Source: Cenococcum geophilum 1.58
Lineage: Eukaryota > Ascomycota > Dothideomycetes > Gloniales > Gloniaceae
Assembly (NCBI GenBank): GCA_001692895.1
Contig: KV748257.1
Coordinates: 620,001 to 684,000 of the forward strand
DNA length: 64,000 bases
Reading direction: 5' to 3'
The translations under genes were made by a program, and so were the position numbers. The notes beneath the pieces were generated by a model. That model worked only from the letters and a program-made list of their open reading frames with translations, did not search any database and was not told the DNA's origin. Of the stretch, positions 1 to 14,462 are shown one piece after another. How positions within the stretch are numbered: the stretch's first letter is position 1; every line of letters starts with the position of its first letter.

Positions 1-2197
1 TAGTGTGCTTCTTTAGTACTAAGGCCTTCTTAATATCGGCTATTATAATAGCGAAGATTATATATTTAGGTTTCTTTGCGAGTTACGCTAGTAGGGTAGC
101 TTTAATTATATAAATGTTTATAGTATTACATTTACTTAGGCCGTTTATAGTTTCTTATACAGTTTCCTATTTAGCTTTAGGTTTAATATTAGGTATAGAG
201 TTGGTATTAAATTTAGGTTTAGGTTCTTTAAGTATTCTTTTTATTACAGAATACTAGTTCTTTTAGTAGTTTTATATACTAAGCTTTAGCTTCTACTTAG
301 TTTAGGACGGTATAGTGCTTAATAATAACTTATGGAACTTGGTAGAATTTCTAGATCCTTGGTGGGTATTAGTAGGAGTTTTATACCGGTAAACTTTAGT
401 AGAATTAAGTAGATTCTTCAGGTATAAGGTGGACGTTAGTAGAAATTTTAGACTAGTGGATCTTAGTGGGTTTTTTAAATTTTAGTTTAGGGTCTAAGTA
501 GTAAGTTATAAGGCACTTCCGCCTATAATAGGAGGCGGTAAATAGAAGTTTAAGGTTATTTTAATTAATAGTTACCTTATATAGCTTTATTTAGGGTTAT
601 TTAAGAATTACTAGGTAACCTAGGGTGGTAATAAAAAGCCTAATTAGTTCTTTATAGTTTAGATATTAGAGTCTTAGATATACTATATAGGTAATTTAGC
701 CTAAGACTGTATATTTACTATTAAATCTAAATACGTTAATATATTAGTTAAGGGGGGTTAGGGTAAAACTATTATCTTATATAAAGATCTTATTAATAAA
801 TCCTATACCAATAGCTCTTATATTAATTAGGACTTAAATATTAGCCTATTAATTATTCTGCTAAAAATAATAGTTAATAGGTATACTATAATCCTAAGAG
901 TTAGAGTTTATAATATCTAAAATATTTAACAAGATCCTAAGGTAGAGCCGTCCCGAAAAGCGACTTAACTCTAAGATATACCTTTTAGTAGTAAGTAGGA
1001 AGGGGTTCCTATAAAATATTAGTTATAGCTTTGCCCTTATAAGTAGTGTTTACTAGGTATAGGGCTAGAACTAGGTAAAGATTAGGGATAGTAACTAGAA
1101 GATTAATACGGTAAATAGTTGCTAGTATTAGCCGTTTATAAATTATATTTAGGTATAGGGACGGAGTAGTAATTAAAAAGGTAGGAGTTACTTCTATATT
1201 TAAAGCAAAGACCTAGCTTAATGCGTTATTCTTATTTAGAGGACCCTAGTAGGGCATATCCTAGGGTTTTAGTGTTAATATCTATAGCGTTAGGGTGCTT
1301 AAGCTAAAATAACTTAGTAGACGTTTATAGGGCTATTATATTATATTAAGGAACGTGTTTTAGTATTAGGCGTAGTATATTATTATACCGTTTATTAATA
1401 ACGTTTATATAGGCATTAAGGGCTTCTAGTAGGTCTACGCCTATTAGGAAGGTTTTTAGTTTAAGACTTAGAGATTTAATAGGGCTATTAACTAGTATAG
1501 AGTCGTTCTAGCCAGTTTCCTTTACGTAATAGTTAAATTTAGAGAAGTATATTAGGAAACTTTTCGTTCCTTAAGCTATATAGTTTATTTTCCTCTAAGT
1601 AGTAGCTTAGCGGTTTAGGTTACTATATATAGCTTTAAGAAGTATAATTAGGCTTTATACTAAGTTTGGCTAAAAAGGTTTAATAAGGTTAGCTACCTTT
1701 TCTTTTACTTAACTTAGGGCGTAATAGAGTAGTTAGCTTTAGTTATATAGCAGTTAGTGTTACTAGTTAGCTTATTTTTAAACTAGCTTAGAAATAATTA
1801 AAGCTTTTATTATTTATTAGTAAATACTAAGGGATCTAGTAGTTATTTAGATTATTATAGTATAGTAGTTGGCTTAGGGTAAGAGACTACTATAGGTTCG
1901 GGGCTTATGTTCCGCGTATTTATCTCTAAAAATAGCGTTTAGTCTTAAGGTCCTAGTATAGGTATCTTAAGGGTGCAGATTTCTTCTTAGAGGTTTTTAA
2001 TTAATTATTAGTATCTTACTTCTTGTTTAGCTTATTATTAATTTAAAGTGGCTTAGTTCTATATAAAGGCGTCTATAAAAGACTTTTATATCCCTACTAA
2101 TTATTCCTAAAGTATAAATATAATACTAGCGGCTGTTATAGGAGTTTTAGGTTCGTTCTGCATATTAATAATAGTATAGGTAGTTAATATAACGTAG

Positions 2198-2767
2198 TAT
2201 TACGGAGAAAGTATAAGCGACGATAATATATAGTAAGGTAGATATTATTAAGCTATATATATAAACTGTATAAGGAGGTTAAGATATTGCGTAAGGAGAG
2301 AAGATAGGAAAATAAAAAGAAAGGGTATATATTATAGACTTCGTTACTTAGTTAATTGTAACGGCTCGAACTATCGAACAAATGTCTTCACAGAGACTTA
2401 AATAAATGCTTGCAAGATCAAGCGAACGAATGCTGTATTACGAAGATATTAAGCTAAAGAGCAAGAGAAGGTGGTGAGGCCACGTCTATATATATATATA
2501 CCAAGTCTTAACCAAACCCCTAACTAGGCGACGCGCTCTAGCGCCGTCACATTAATACGTATACGGAGCAGAATAGGATTTAGGTAGTAGTCCTGGCAGA
2601 ACTTAGTAGGATTTAGTAAAACTTAGTAGAACTTAGTAAAATATAGTAGATTACTATTAGATTGCTGTAAATTGCTATTAGATTGCTATCTTATGGTTAG
2701 TCTTTAGTTGCTAAGTTGGTGGAAATAGATGGACGTATATAAGGTATTATGGGGGTGTCCTATAATA
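2198..2767 (-). repeat. 5' LTR of Gypsy A1 (interrupted)
   Basis: Starts TATTACGGAG and ends CCTATAATA, matching the 369-bp LTR at 58663-59031 (TGTTACGGAG to CCTATAACA) after removal of a 195-bp insert and its 5-bp duplication. The differences I compared are mainly C/T and G/A. Confidence 0.85.
2357..2551 (+). repeat. Solo LTR, family S, copy 1
   Basis: A 195-bp unit from TGTAACGGCTC to GCGCCGTCACA, flanked by the 5-bp duplication TTAAT (2352-2356 and 2552-2556). It has TG...CA ends with a GACGGC-type inverted terminus. Copies 2 (34993-35179) and 3 (40383-40575) belong to the same family. It keeps many CpA and TpG steps, so it is less RIP-mutated than its host LTR and arrived later. No internal element of this family is in the window. 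Confidence 0.9.
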
Positions 2768-3127
2768 CGGACAACCTATTACCTAGATAGTATAATAACC
2801 CCCTACCACTAATCTAGATTGCTAAAGATAAGGAATAAGAAGTTAAAGAAATCCTAGCAGTTAAAAAGGGTTATAATATCCTAAAACACTATATAAGCTA
2901 GGTAGGCTATAGTAATAACCTAGAATAGTATCCTATATCTAATTTTAAGTACTCCCCCTATAAGTTACGGGATTTCTATCTAGCCTACCTAGACCCCCCT
3001 AGACTAGTACGCAAATTAAAAAACTAGATTAAATGCTAAAAAAAAGGGTAGATAACTATAATAATTTAGATAATAATAAGGAGCTTAGATAACGCCTAAG
3101 GGTAGGCTTTTTAGGAGAAGGGGGTAA
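2768..3127 (+). mobile_element. Gypsy B, 3' tail with chromodomain-like end
   Basis: Plus-strand relic. The reading around 2830-3060 includes the peptide FKYSPYKLRDFYLAYL, the typical end of an integrase-linked chromodomain in fungal Gypsy elements. A purine-rich tract (about 3110-3127, GGAGAAGGGGG) follows, then the LTR start TATAGCGG. The rest of this element lies beyond A1, which interrupts it on the left. Broken. Confidence 0.6.
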
Positions 3128-3592
3128 TATAGCGGTACTAGGGCGCGTTACCTACTAAATCCTACTAAATCCTACTATATTCTGCTAACCCTAACTTTTA
3201 CTAACTTATTACGATTTTCTATCCCTAGGATAGAAAATCGCCATTAGCTCGCTTACCCTTAGCGCCCTAGCAATCCCTTTATATTTACGTCGACCCCTAA
3301 TAGTCTTCTTCTTTTTTCTCTTCTTAGCTTAGTATTCTTATATAGTAGTAATCTACTAGCTTTAGTTTAGAAGTATTTATATAAGCCTATTATAGTTTCT
3401 AAATTCTTAAGCTTAAGGAAACTCTAACTATAGGGGTTATCCTAGCGCTAGTAGTTAATATAAATTACCCTATATAACTTAAGTCTTAAGTTAATATTTA
3501 GATTAGGTTACTTAAAGGGGTATACCCACTTAGCTTATAAGCGGTTTATATACCACCACTATACTAATTATAGGCTAATAGTCTTCTATAAG
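3128..3592 (+). repeat. LTR of Gypsy B and following relic DNA
   Basis: Begins TATAGCGGTACTAGGGCGCG after a polypurine tract. The first ~140 bp resemble the LTR start at 18055. The right end of the LTR could not be fixed. The sequence continues at 16868, because element C was inserted at 3593-3597 (GGTTC). No gene is seen. Confidence 0.5.
3213..3239. repeat. Palindrome P2, copy 1
   Basis: A 27-bp near-palindrome, arms GATTTTCTAT and ATAGAAAATC, inside the LTR of relic B. The same 27-bp unit lies at 4070-4096, 37631-37657 and 53981-54007. Confidence 0.85.
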
Positions 3593-3597
3593 GGTTC

Positions 3598-3822
3598 TGT
3601 AAGGTAAGGATATAGATAGGGAGTCTAATGATAGAATAATAGGTATATTGTATAGACAGAGACGAATCCTTAAGGGAAAAGGAGGAGTCTGTGTGCAAGG
3701 TAGGAAGGGTTTTCCCTAGGCATGTATAGAGCACGTGCCTTACGGGCGAGTTACCCCTAGGTTACCCCTGGGTCGCCCGTACCTTACGGCTATATAATTA
3801 TCTACTTAGGTTTTACCTAACA
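3598..3822 (-). repeat. 3' LTR of Gypsy C
   Basis: 225 bp, TGTAAGGTAAGG to TTTTACCTAACA, nearly identical to 16638-16862. A run of Cs (a minus-strand polypurine tract) follows directly. Confidence 0.92.
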
Positions 3823-3988
3823 ATGCCCCCCCCTTTAAAAAGGGTTGTCCCCAATCCTTTATATACTTAAGTCTCAATAAAACCCTATAAAAAACCTTAG
3901 TAAGGAAAAAATTTAGAGGGGAAAGAGCGTCTTAATTTTGCGTATAGAGAGACAGGTAGTGCACATGCGCGGCGCAAAGATGTTAAGG

Positions 3989-4011
3989 AACTTTAACCGG
4001 CGGTCAAAGTT
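3989..4011. repeat. Palindrome P1, copy 1
   Basis: 23-bp near-palindrome with arms AACTTTAACCG and CGGTCAAAGTT, followed by TCTAATTAGTC. It lies about 170 bp inside element C from its 3' LTR. Other copies are at 14276-14298, 17817-17839 and 37510-37532. Confidence 0.85.
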
Positions 4012-4069
4012 GTCTAATTAGTCAGATTTGCCTTGCTAAGACTCCCCCACATTTAACCAAGCCAGTAGC

Positions 4070-4096
4070 GATTTTATATGCCCGGTATAGAAAATC
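4070..4096. repeat. Palindrome P2, copy 2
   Basis: 27-bp near-palindrome, GATTTTATAT to ATAGAAAATC around CCCGGT, 58 bp from P1 copy 1 and followed by CTAATTAG. Confidence 0.85.
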
Positions 4097-7000
4097 CTAA
4101 TTAGTTTATTTAACAGGTAGAGCCAGTAGAGCTTAATACTATCGCCTAAATTTAGTAGACTAGAAATATTCTAAAAGCTTACTTATATAGGTAGGTCGCT
4201 AGTACCTTACGGGTTGGTTATAGGTTATTTGCATACAGCTAGATTTATAAACGGTAAGGCTATATACCTATTAAATCCGCCACTAACCCTACTTTAGCCT
4301 TACGCTATACCGGCGTAGCGCCGTATATACTTCGCGGGTAGGTTATAGGTTACTTACATACAGCCAGGTTTAGGACGGTAAGGCTATATACCTATTAAAT
4401 CCGCCGCTAACTTATGCTTTAGCCTTACGCGTTATCTATATAGCATATGCGTAGAATAGTATAAGTTGTTAGTATAGGTTGCTACTAGCAGGTTACTAAT
4501 AAGTCGTAAACCCCAGTTAAATAGACCCCGGTTATAAATAAGCCTATTTTCTAATATATAAACAATCTGCTTAGCTAGTATAGAGTGACGGACTAGGTCT
4601 AGGAAGGGTGCTTTCTAAATTAAGCTTCGTTGCCGGTATACGCCGTAGCCTTACTAGTATCGCCGGGTTGCGTTAGAGTGTGGCTTACGTAGGATATTAA
4701 TAAATTAAAACTTTACCCTATATATACGCCGTAGTTCTTATAGCAATCATTACTTGTTCTTTAATCCCTTAGGACGTCCCCTGCTCCGCTTTAATACAGG
4801 TTATATTTTAATAGCGGCGCTTACTTTTCGCCTACGCTTTAGCTATAAGGCTAGGGTGTTCCGTTTACGGTACTCGTCTAGCAGTTATTAATAATTCTTA
4901 AGTTCTATCTTATATTTCTATTTATTATACTTATTTAACCATCCTAGCCATTTAATAAGGTACTGCGGTTGTCTAGCACAATCCTAGTAGGCGATAATTA
5001 CTTCTACTTCCTAGCTACCTTCCTTAAGCTCTTCTACTACTAGGGGTTAAAACCCAGGGCGTGACCTATAAGGCTCTAGTAGGGAGACATAGAAGACTAG
5101 GTAGAGCTATACTATAGTAGGTAGGAGCTCTAGCTTATATACTTACTGCCCTATACGCTCTAAGATCTAAAACAGTCCCATAAACTTATAGTTAAGCTTT
5201 TTATAAGGACGTTTCGTGCGGATATTCTTAGAGAAGAGTAGGACTTGTTTACTAACGGCGAAATACTTAGCCAGATGGTGACAATTGTAGTATTTTACCT
5301 AAAGCTTTTAGGCGTACATTATTGACGCCGCCGCTGCCTTATATATAAGGCGCAGGCGTTATAAATGCATCTCTATAAGTTAGATATTCGTTAACTTAGA
5401 CTCCTCCCTACCTTACTAGGCGTCTTAAACGCTATCTAGGACTCCATCTGGGACATTTAGTAGCTAGCTATAGGTGAGCTTAATAGGGAAATGCTTTATT
5501 ATGGCATAGACCTTAGAGTTATAGGCAAAGGCTACTTCTTTAAGTAGGGAGGCCTAATTAGACTATTTCCAGTTCATAAATATATATAGGTATACCTTAA
5601 GCTTCTAGTTCTAACGCTTTATCTAGCTATCTATCTACGGGTAGAATATAATGCTGAGTTTATATTAAACGCGGAGATGGTAGCACATAGTGCTCTAGTA
5701 CTCGCTCGTAAATACACTACCCCTATTAGAGACAATATTATCTAGAGGTCCTATTTATATAAAGACTCTAAATAAGAGTTCTGCGAGTTACGTAGCATTA
5801 ATTGTCTTATATACTAGATAGTAGCGCACTAGCTTTATAAAACGGTCTATAAAGACAAGAACGGAGTTATACTCTATGCTATTAGGAGTCTTGGACTCTA
5901 AGAGATCCGTAATAAAGTTAAGTAAATAATACCGCCAGGCTTAGGTGGGGGCCTAAAGAGGCTGCAGCTTACCATAGGGTTTATAGCGGCGCGATTTAGA
6001 GCGTTAGTAGGCATTATAATTATCTAGGTATTTGCAGAGGTCCTAGGTAAGGCCGTTTTAAGTATACTTTCGCGCGATTACCTTAAAGGTACAGTTAAAA
6101 CTATAGTAGCCGCCCATAGGATCGTTATAATTCTGCTTAAGGATCTCCTATTATAGCGGTATATAATTCGGCACCCAGACCTTATTATTTTACCTTAGGA
6201 GTCCTTAATTATTAAAGGTGTAGTCCTTATTACTAGTAGGAACTTATTCCTAAATTAACTAATCACATATAAAGCGTATAAAGGCGTCCCTTTTTTATAC
6301 TCCGCGAATAAAATTAACTAGTAACTCGGGGGGGGTGTTCCGTAAACGCCGTTTCGGCTAAAGCAGCTACTACTACCTCTTGCCGTGGCACAAGACTTTG
6401 CGTAAAGTTAGTGCTAGTAAAGTAACGTATAATATATAGGTGACTCGCTAGGTCGTTATAGGGGACCGTAGCCTAGGCTAAGGGGTCTTCCCTAGGGTTA
6501 AGCGCTATTAGGCTAGTTAAAGTGGTCTTAAAGAGAATAGCAGGACGCTCTAGTCCGCTAGTGCCAAATTCACAAGGGTTACTTATATACTGCACGTATG
6601 CTACTTACTAGTATAGTATAGTAGCACCAGGGCCACCCACAAGGCCTATAACCCGCAACTTTTACTACAATATAGGCAGCATAGTATTAAGAATTGTTCT
6701 CTTACTACTATCTTTAAAGCCTTTAGCATAATCTAGGTGCCGGGATAGTATATTAGCAGAATTTATCTTACCTAGCTTATATTTAATCTTAAAATTAAAC
6801 TTAACTAGTTCCTTAGCGTACTAGGCCTAGCGAGTAAATAAGCTTTTAGTAGTTATAAAGTACCTAAAATTGTTATAATCGCAGAGCACGCGCGTCACAT
6901 ACGCGGCGTATTTAAGGTAATAGCGCCACGTCTTAAAGCATTGCACTATAGCGAGTAGTTCTTTATTATACGTATTATACTATACTTCTAGGCCAGTAAG

Positions 7001-8310
7001 CTTCTAACTATAATAGGCGATTGGGTGCTAGTAGAGTTAATTTCCCTACCCTAAAGGCTACAGAAGTATACCGCTATAGGTATAGTTAGAAGCGTTAGTA
7101 ATTACTATTAGGGGTAAATTAGGGTTAAAGTGGCGAAGTAGAGAAGCCTATATAAACGCAGCGTATAGCTTACAGAACGCCTACTACGCGTTATCGGGCT
7201 AGGACTAGGGTTAATACCATTTAGTAGGCCCTTTTAACTTATACTTTTTCTTCTTCTCCCCATCTAATGTTGGGTCGCGATATACCTATATAAGATATAC
7301 GTGTAGGGGGTATACGGTATCCGAGTAGTTCTAGATAAATCGCCTATAGAAGTTAGCAAAGCTAAGGAAGACCTAGATATCCCTATAGAACTTAGGCTTA
7401 GGCCATTCCTTAATAGCTTTTACGCGGTTAGGGTCTATTACAATACCCCTAGGGGTAATAATAAAGCCTAGAAACTTAACGTTCTTAGTATAAAAGATAT
7501 ATTTTAACAGTTTGGCGTATAGGCCCCAAGCGCGAAGCTGTCGCAGTACCTACTTAACGTGCTTAACGTACTTATCCTTGTTATTTAAGTAGATAAGAAT
7601 ATCATCTAGGTAAGCTATATAGATGGTATCTACTAGGGTTTCTAGAGCTTTATAAATATAGCTCTAGAAAGTTATAGGGGCGTTAGTAAAACTAAAGGGC
7701 ATCACTAGGTACTTAAAGTAATTATAACGTGTCTTAAATACAGTCTTCTATTTATCTCCCTTTTTAATATAAATCCTATAGTACGTATTACGAAGATCTA
7801 GCTTTATAAATATCCTCGCATAATTAAGCCTATTAAAGAGTTCGCCGACTAGCAGTAGGGGGTACCAATTTTTAATCGTGATCTTGTTTAGGCGTCTATA
7901 GTTAACGCATAGCCGTATTATACCGTCTACTTTTAGCATAAAGAGGATAGGCGCTCCAGCAGGCGACTTGCTAGGCCTAATCCAGCCCTTTTTAAGAGCA
8001 CTGTCTAGGTACTCTTATAAAATCTATAACTCTTTCTATAAGAGGTTATAGAGGGGCATTTACAGTGGCGTCCTGCCTTCTTCTAAGTCGATCGCGTAGT
8101 TATACTTAGAGTTCTATAGTAGTATACTTGCTAGCTTATTAAAGAAGATATTAATTTCCTCCTTATATATATCTAGTAGGCCAGGGGCCACGGAGGTCAA
8201 AGCGACTATTATATAGTAGTGTACTTCTAGGAGCTAGTAAAGAGAAGGGTGCAGCCAACATACGTTTCGTAGGTGTGCTCGCACTAAGAGTGTATATAGC
8301 TCTACTATAG

Positions 8311-8502
8311 TGTCACGGAACCCCACCGCAGGGGCCTCCATAGGAGAGCCCCGTGCTCTTACATACACCTCACATACAGCTTATATCAGCTACGCGTAGG
8401 TATATCACCTCCTTACGCCCTCGACCCTTACGATTAATCGCGCAACGTCTTATAGACTCCTTGAATACATACGTCTTATAGCCACTGCCCCGTCCCGTGA
8501 CA
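8311..8502 (+). repeat. 5' LTR of Gypsy D
   Basis: 192 bp, TGTCACGGAACC to CGTCCCGTGACA, matching 14463-14654. Preceded by the duplication TATAG. Confidence 0.93.
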
Positions 8503-11500
8503 TTACGTTGCGCCTTTTTACCACCAACACCTAGCCTATAACCAATTCTACGTCTCTATAATACTACAGGCGCTGCTAAAAGCAGCGTGCCTATAAGTTA
8601 CCTTACTTTATACTTCCAAGGAACCCATAATAGTAAGACAATATTCCTTACTAGCCACTATATTAAACCCAAAGAACAATCCAATACCTATACTTAACCT
8701 ACAACGCCAATTAATCCCAGAAGAATTTGATTTATTAGCCCTAGCCTTAACCCCTAAGGAGATAAACACTAATAATATCTTATCTTTTATTAACTATATA
8801 ACTACGGATAAGTAAGCGGAAGGGCTACTACCTATTAAAATCGAAATACGAGACGCCGAGACGTTTATAAAAATAGTAGCACGAGAACCTAATAAATACT
8901 ACCGCCTTCTATAGAACTACTACCTAAAGCTTATATAAGCCGAGATGCGTACTGCCTAAGATCGCAATATCATCTAAGACCTATAAGCTCGCGAGGCACT
9001 CGCTAATAACACGCATTAAGAAACCGAAGACAACCTCCACATGTCTAAACGCGACGTCCAACAGTTAAAGAAGGCTAAGATCGCACTTATTGCTACAGTC
9101 ACTAAAAGAGAAGGCATAATTAAATACCTATAATCTTAGCTTAATAAGCATATTCGTAATAACGCTAGACACCTCTCTACTGCATATAACGCCACTTAAG
9201 TCTCTACGCCCCTAGCAACTTCACCTACTTAATACTTAACGGAGGGTTAGCGCCGAGCAGCCTTATCTAATAGAAACCCCTACTAAAGCAATAATAAAAG
9301 CTATAACAACCAAACCTAAGCTGCTACCGTAGGGTTTAATATACGTTACCCTAATCCCCTAGTTTTCTAGGGAGACCGTAAAAAATATAGCTACTAGAAG
9401 ATATAAATCCGCAAGAAACTAACTTAGAGCGCCTGCCTTTTTCCTATAGAAGATACTAAGATTGGCTACATTATCGGGCAAATAAAGGGTATACTATTTA
9501 ACAGACTCTTCGCCCAATAGGAGACCAATAGCCCCTAGAAGTAGTAGTCCTACTAAAAAGTCCTTAACGATCTCAACCTAATATACCGCGACTATAACCT
9601 ACTAGCCACTAACCAAGCTAAACTACGTGCCCTAAAAATAAGCCCTACTAAATTATTTAATAAGTTCTATATTAAATTCTAGAAATATACCGGAGCCCTC
9701 GCCTAAGACAATACTAAAAACTAAAAAGATCTCCTTAAAAAAGTTACTTATCGCCTTAGTTACGCAGCCGCTAGCCATAACTATAATAATATTTATAATA
9801 TGGTAGCAGCTATACGGAAGATTAAACAACGACTAAATTAGATTACTACTATAAACCTCTGCCTAAAGACCTCCCTATAGAAGCCCTCTAGACCTACTAA
9901 ACCACTAACGCCTACTACCCTAAGTAACACTACTAGTCCTAATATTAACCTTTTTATACTAACCTTCCCGCAGAAGCTACTAAACGGAGAACGCGAGCTA
10001 CTCTAAAAGCTAAAGCGTTACTATAGATGTCGTTAAAAAGGCTATTATAGCTATAGCCTAAACTGCCCAATAGCTAGGTTTAGCAGCCGCCGCCTAATAC
10101 CTAACCTAGTACCTTAAACACCAAATATGTCACTACGTGCCACTACCATATAAGACAAAGACGCAGCAATAGCGGTAAAGTTGGATACGGAAACGGAAAA
10201 CGCCAAGTCCTAGCCCTAAGTTATAGGTTAGGACGCCTTAATAATAAGGGGATCTATATATCGGCCTGCTTAATAGATAACTTAGTAAAGATAAATAGAC
10301 GGAAATAGATAGTTTTACCCGTAATAGGAACTACTGCTAAAAAATAATATAAAAGCCGTTCTATAATTNATTNCGGAGCTACTNATAAATTTATANATAC
10401 CTAATTNNTNNNNACTTATAACCTACCTACCTTACCCCTTACTAAAGCCCGCGCCCTATAACTCGCTAACGGTAGTTATACCGTATAAAAGATTACCTAT
10501 ATAGTACAACTCTACCTAGACATAAATAGGCACCAGAAAGAACTCTAGGCCTATATTATACTACTTACTAACTACCCTATTATCCTTAGAATAAACTAGC
10601 TTAAATAACACAACCCTGCTATTAACTAGAAAAAGAAAGAAGTAACCTTTAACTCTAAATACTGTAGAGAGACCTGCCTAGGATATGGCCTAGCCGCCTT
10701 TATTTACTCCCTAGGATACCAACCTAAGGAACCCCTTATTACCCTACCTATAACTAACTGCTACTATATAAGTGCCGCGGCCTTCTACCGTATAGCATAT
10801 AGAAAAGGCTAGACTGTTACTATAGCCTCCTAATTATAACTATATAAGCTTAATAAAGAATAGGACTACGTCCTCTATAGTAATAGGATAGATATAGTTA
10901 ACCTCCTAGAAAACGATGCCCCTACAAAACTCTACGGACTTTCACCTTTAGACTTTAAGAAGTTTATAAAGCTTAAAAAAGGACTTACTAACGAGGAACT
11001 CCGTAAGCTCCTCCCTAAAAAGTATTATAACTTTATTAACGTGTACTTATAAAAGAGTGTAGATATACTCCCCCTACATTAACCTAATAACTATGCCATT
11101 AATATTAAATAAGGAAAAACGCTACCCTACAAGAGACCCTACTTAATATTAAAAGATAAACTTCTAGTTATTAAAAAGTATATTAACAAACACCTTAATA
11201 AAGGGTTTATTCGCCCTAGCATATTCCTAGCAGCCGCCCTTATCCTCCTTACTAAGAAGTTAGGAGGAGGTATTTAATTCTACGTTAACTATAGAGGACT
11301 TAACGCTATCATAATTAAGAACTAATACCCTATACCGCTTATACGTAAGACTCTTAAGCGGCTTAGCTAAGCCAAAATCTATACCAAGCTTAATATCATC
11401 GCCGCCTTTAACCGCCTCTAAATATAAGAAGGTAATAAATAGAAAACCGCATTCACATCGCGCTTTAGCCAATTTAAATATACTGTTATACCCTTTAGCG

Positions 11501-14275
11501 TATATAACAGCCCAGGCAGCTTCTAAAGCTATATTAATAACGCCTTACGGGACTATCTTAACAACTTCTGCTCTGCGTACCTGGACGATATACTTATTTA
11601 TAATAATAACCCTTTTAAGCATACCGAGCACGTTTAAAAGGTCTTATAGCGCCTTAGGGACGTAGGACTTTATATTAATTTAAAAAAGTGCAAATTCTTA
11701 GTTATAGAAGTAAAATACCTTAGACTAATTATTACTACTAAGGGTGTCCGTATAGACCCCAAGAAGGTATACATAATTACCAAATAGCAAACCCCTAACT
11801 GCATTAAAGACGTATAAGCTTTCCTCAGTTTTACTAACTTCTATCAAAAATTTATATACAACTTCTTAGGTATTATAGCACCACTTATAGCAATAATGCA
11901 AACAAAGGGCCTTTCCGCAAAAGGAAGAAAAATATATTTACGTTTTATCTGGACGCCTAAATATAAGAAGGCGTTTTAAGACCTTAAAGATACTTTTACT
12001 AAAGCACTTATCCTAGCTTACTTTATACCAGAACAATAACTCTATCTTAAAACTAACTCCTTAGACCACGTTAACGTAGGCGTCCTCTCCCAAATAGGTA
12101 ACAACGGTCTTCTCTACCTAGTTATATTCTATTTATCTAAGCTTATACTATAAGAATATAACTATAAGATCTATAATAAGGAACTTCTNGCGATTATATA
12201 AGCGTTTAAGNAATTCNAACCNGAACTNTCCTTANTANAACCTAACTAGCNAACTAAAGTCCTTACGGATTATCGCAACCTTAAGTACTTTATAACTATA
12301 AAATAGCTAAACTAACGCTAAGCACGCTAGAACGAGTTCCTTTCTAGTTTTAACTTCAAAATTATATATAGGCTAAAAGTATAAGGTACTAAGCCTAATA
12401 GCCTAACACGCCGCTTATAAGACCTTCCTTAGTCTAAAGATAACCCCCGCAACCAGTTCTAATAATAAACAATCCTAAAAGCACGGAATTTGGCCCTAAG
12501 TATACTACCTATAATAGAGCCAACTGTACCTCAGCTCCATACCACAGAACTAAAATTACCTCCCGAAATTAACGAGCTTATTACTATAGTATATAACACC
12601 TCTATTAACCTATTACTATATTAACTTATTGCCGTAAAGACCGCTAGCGCCTATACGCTGCCAACTAAACTCTAAAGCTTAGGCCAGATTAATATAGCAG
12701 CCTTAAAAGTAAAAAAAAATAGGCTCTATTATAGAGGCCGTCTATTTATCCCTAACTTAGAAAATCTATAACGGTAACTAATCTAAATGGCCCACGACCT
12801 CCAATTAAGCAGCTATCCAAATAGAGGAGGAACCTATAAGCTTCTTAGCTGATACTACTTCTGGCCTAAAATAATAGACTTAGTTAAATACTTTATAGGC
12901 GCCTACTATGGTTATAAGCGCGCTAAGGCCTTTAATACAAAGTACCAAGAACTACTGCACCCTCTACTAGTACCCATATAACAATAGGCAGATATCGCCA
13001 TAGATTTCGTTATTAACCTACTACCCTATAAGCGATATGGCCGTACCTATAAGAACATCCTTATAATAATATACCGACTTACAAAAGAGCGCCACTACGT
13101 CCCAACCGAAGGCGTAGCCGTTAGCGACGTCACTAACGCCTTCCTTTATAAAATCTACCGATTATATAGGTTACCTAACTCAATTACGTCCAACTAAGGC
13201 ATACAGTTCGGCTCTAATATATAGAGATAAATCTACTAACGCCTTGGCATCTCCGTTAAGATATCTATATCCTTCCACTATAAAACTACTAGGCAACCGG
13301 AAAACGCTAATACTAGTATAAAAGCGTACCTACGACAGGTAGTTGCCTATAGTTAAGATAACTAGATAGATCACCTCCTACTAGGTAAATTCGCAGCGAA
13401 TAATTACGTCTTAACTACTATAGGACTTACCCCGTTCTTCGCAAATAAGGGATATTACCCCTAATCCGGCATAAAACCACCAGAACCTATTAATAAGAAA
13501 CTGCTATATAGAAAACGCCTTAAGATGCTACTTACCGACCAGCATGCAGACCGTATAAAAAATCTACTTAACTACTGCAAGGGAGAAATGGCCTAGGCTT
13601 AAGTAAAGTAGGCCTACTTTACTAACTGTTATAGAACGCCACCACCGGAAATACGTGTTAGCGACTAGGTATAGCTAGATATACATAATATCTCTACGCA
13701 GAGGCCTATAAAGTCACTCGATTATAAGAACCTTGGCCTCTACCTAATTAAACGAGTCATTAATAGGGGAGCCGTATACAAGCTAAAGCTCCTACCTGCC
13801 CTAGCCACCCGCGGAATATAGCCTATATTTTACCTATAGCTACTACACCTTTACTAGCCTAACCCCTTACTAGGGCAGACACAGCCTAAACCCCCACTAG
13901 TACTAATCCAAGACGAGAACAAAGACAAAAACTATAAGGAGTAGACCATTAAACGAATTATTAACTCTAAATACTTTAGCAAAAGCAGAGGACGACGGCT
14001 TTACTACAGAGCTATATACACAGGATTCGACATAAATCAGCCAGAATGGCAATTATAGGAAGACTTCAAAAATACAAAGGATCTAATTAGCGACTTTTAC
14101 CACGCGAACCCATAGAAACCGGGCTTAAGCAGAGATTTTATACCTAATCCTCTATGGGAGCCCTTATAGAGTTAAACCGTTATACATTGCCACGTAGGGG
14201 CAAATTGCCGTCAGATTGCCGTTAGATTACGGTAAAGTGCAATCACGTAACCGGAATATCGTTAAGATATCTAGG

Positions 14276-14298
14276 AACTTTAACTGGCGGTTAAAGTT
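14276..14298. repeat. Palindrome P1, copy 2
   Basis: 23 bp, arms AACTTTAACTG and CGGTTAAAGTT, followed by ATCTAATTAGTCGG. It lies 165 bp upstream of the 3' LTR of element D. Confidence 0.85.
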
Positions 14299-14462
14299 AT
14301 CTAATTAGTCGGATTCTTAGATGCCAAGCCTTATTACATAACATTGTTTTAAGCCTTTAGCAATACCCCCCTTTCTTCTTTTCTATACCCTAAGTGTCCC
14401 TTTTATATATACATAGTAACCACAGCGTCGCCGGAGCTCCGCCTCTATAGGAGGGGGGGTAA

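Larger units (their letters stand above)
1..2767 (-). mobile_element. Gypsy-type LTR element A1, 5' part (LTR, gag, start of pol)
   Basis: A minus-strand fossil LTR retrotransposon that runs off the left edge. Its 5' LTR is at 2198-2767, and internal sequence continues leftward from there. Bases 1-190 match 63811-64000, the same part of sister copy A2, which shows retrotransposon-type RNase H and RT blocks. The stretch about 480-2190 should therefore be gag and the start of pol. It is broken in many places and heavily RIP-mutated. A solo LTR of another family sits inside its LTR. Orientation follows from A2, whose polypurine tract and 3' LTR are visible. Gypsy membership is inferred from A2. 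Confidence 0.75.
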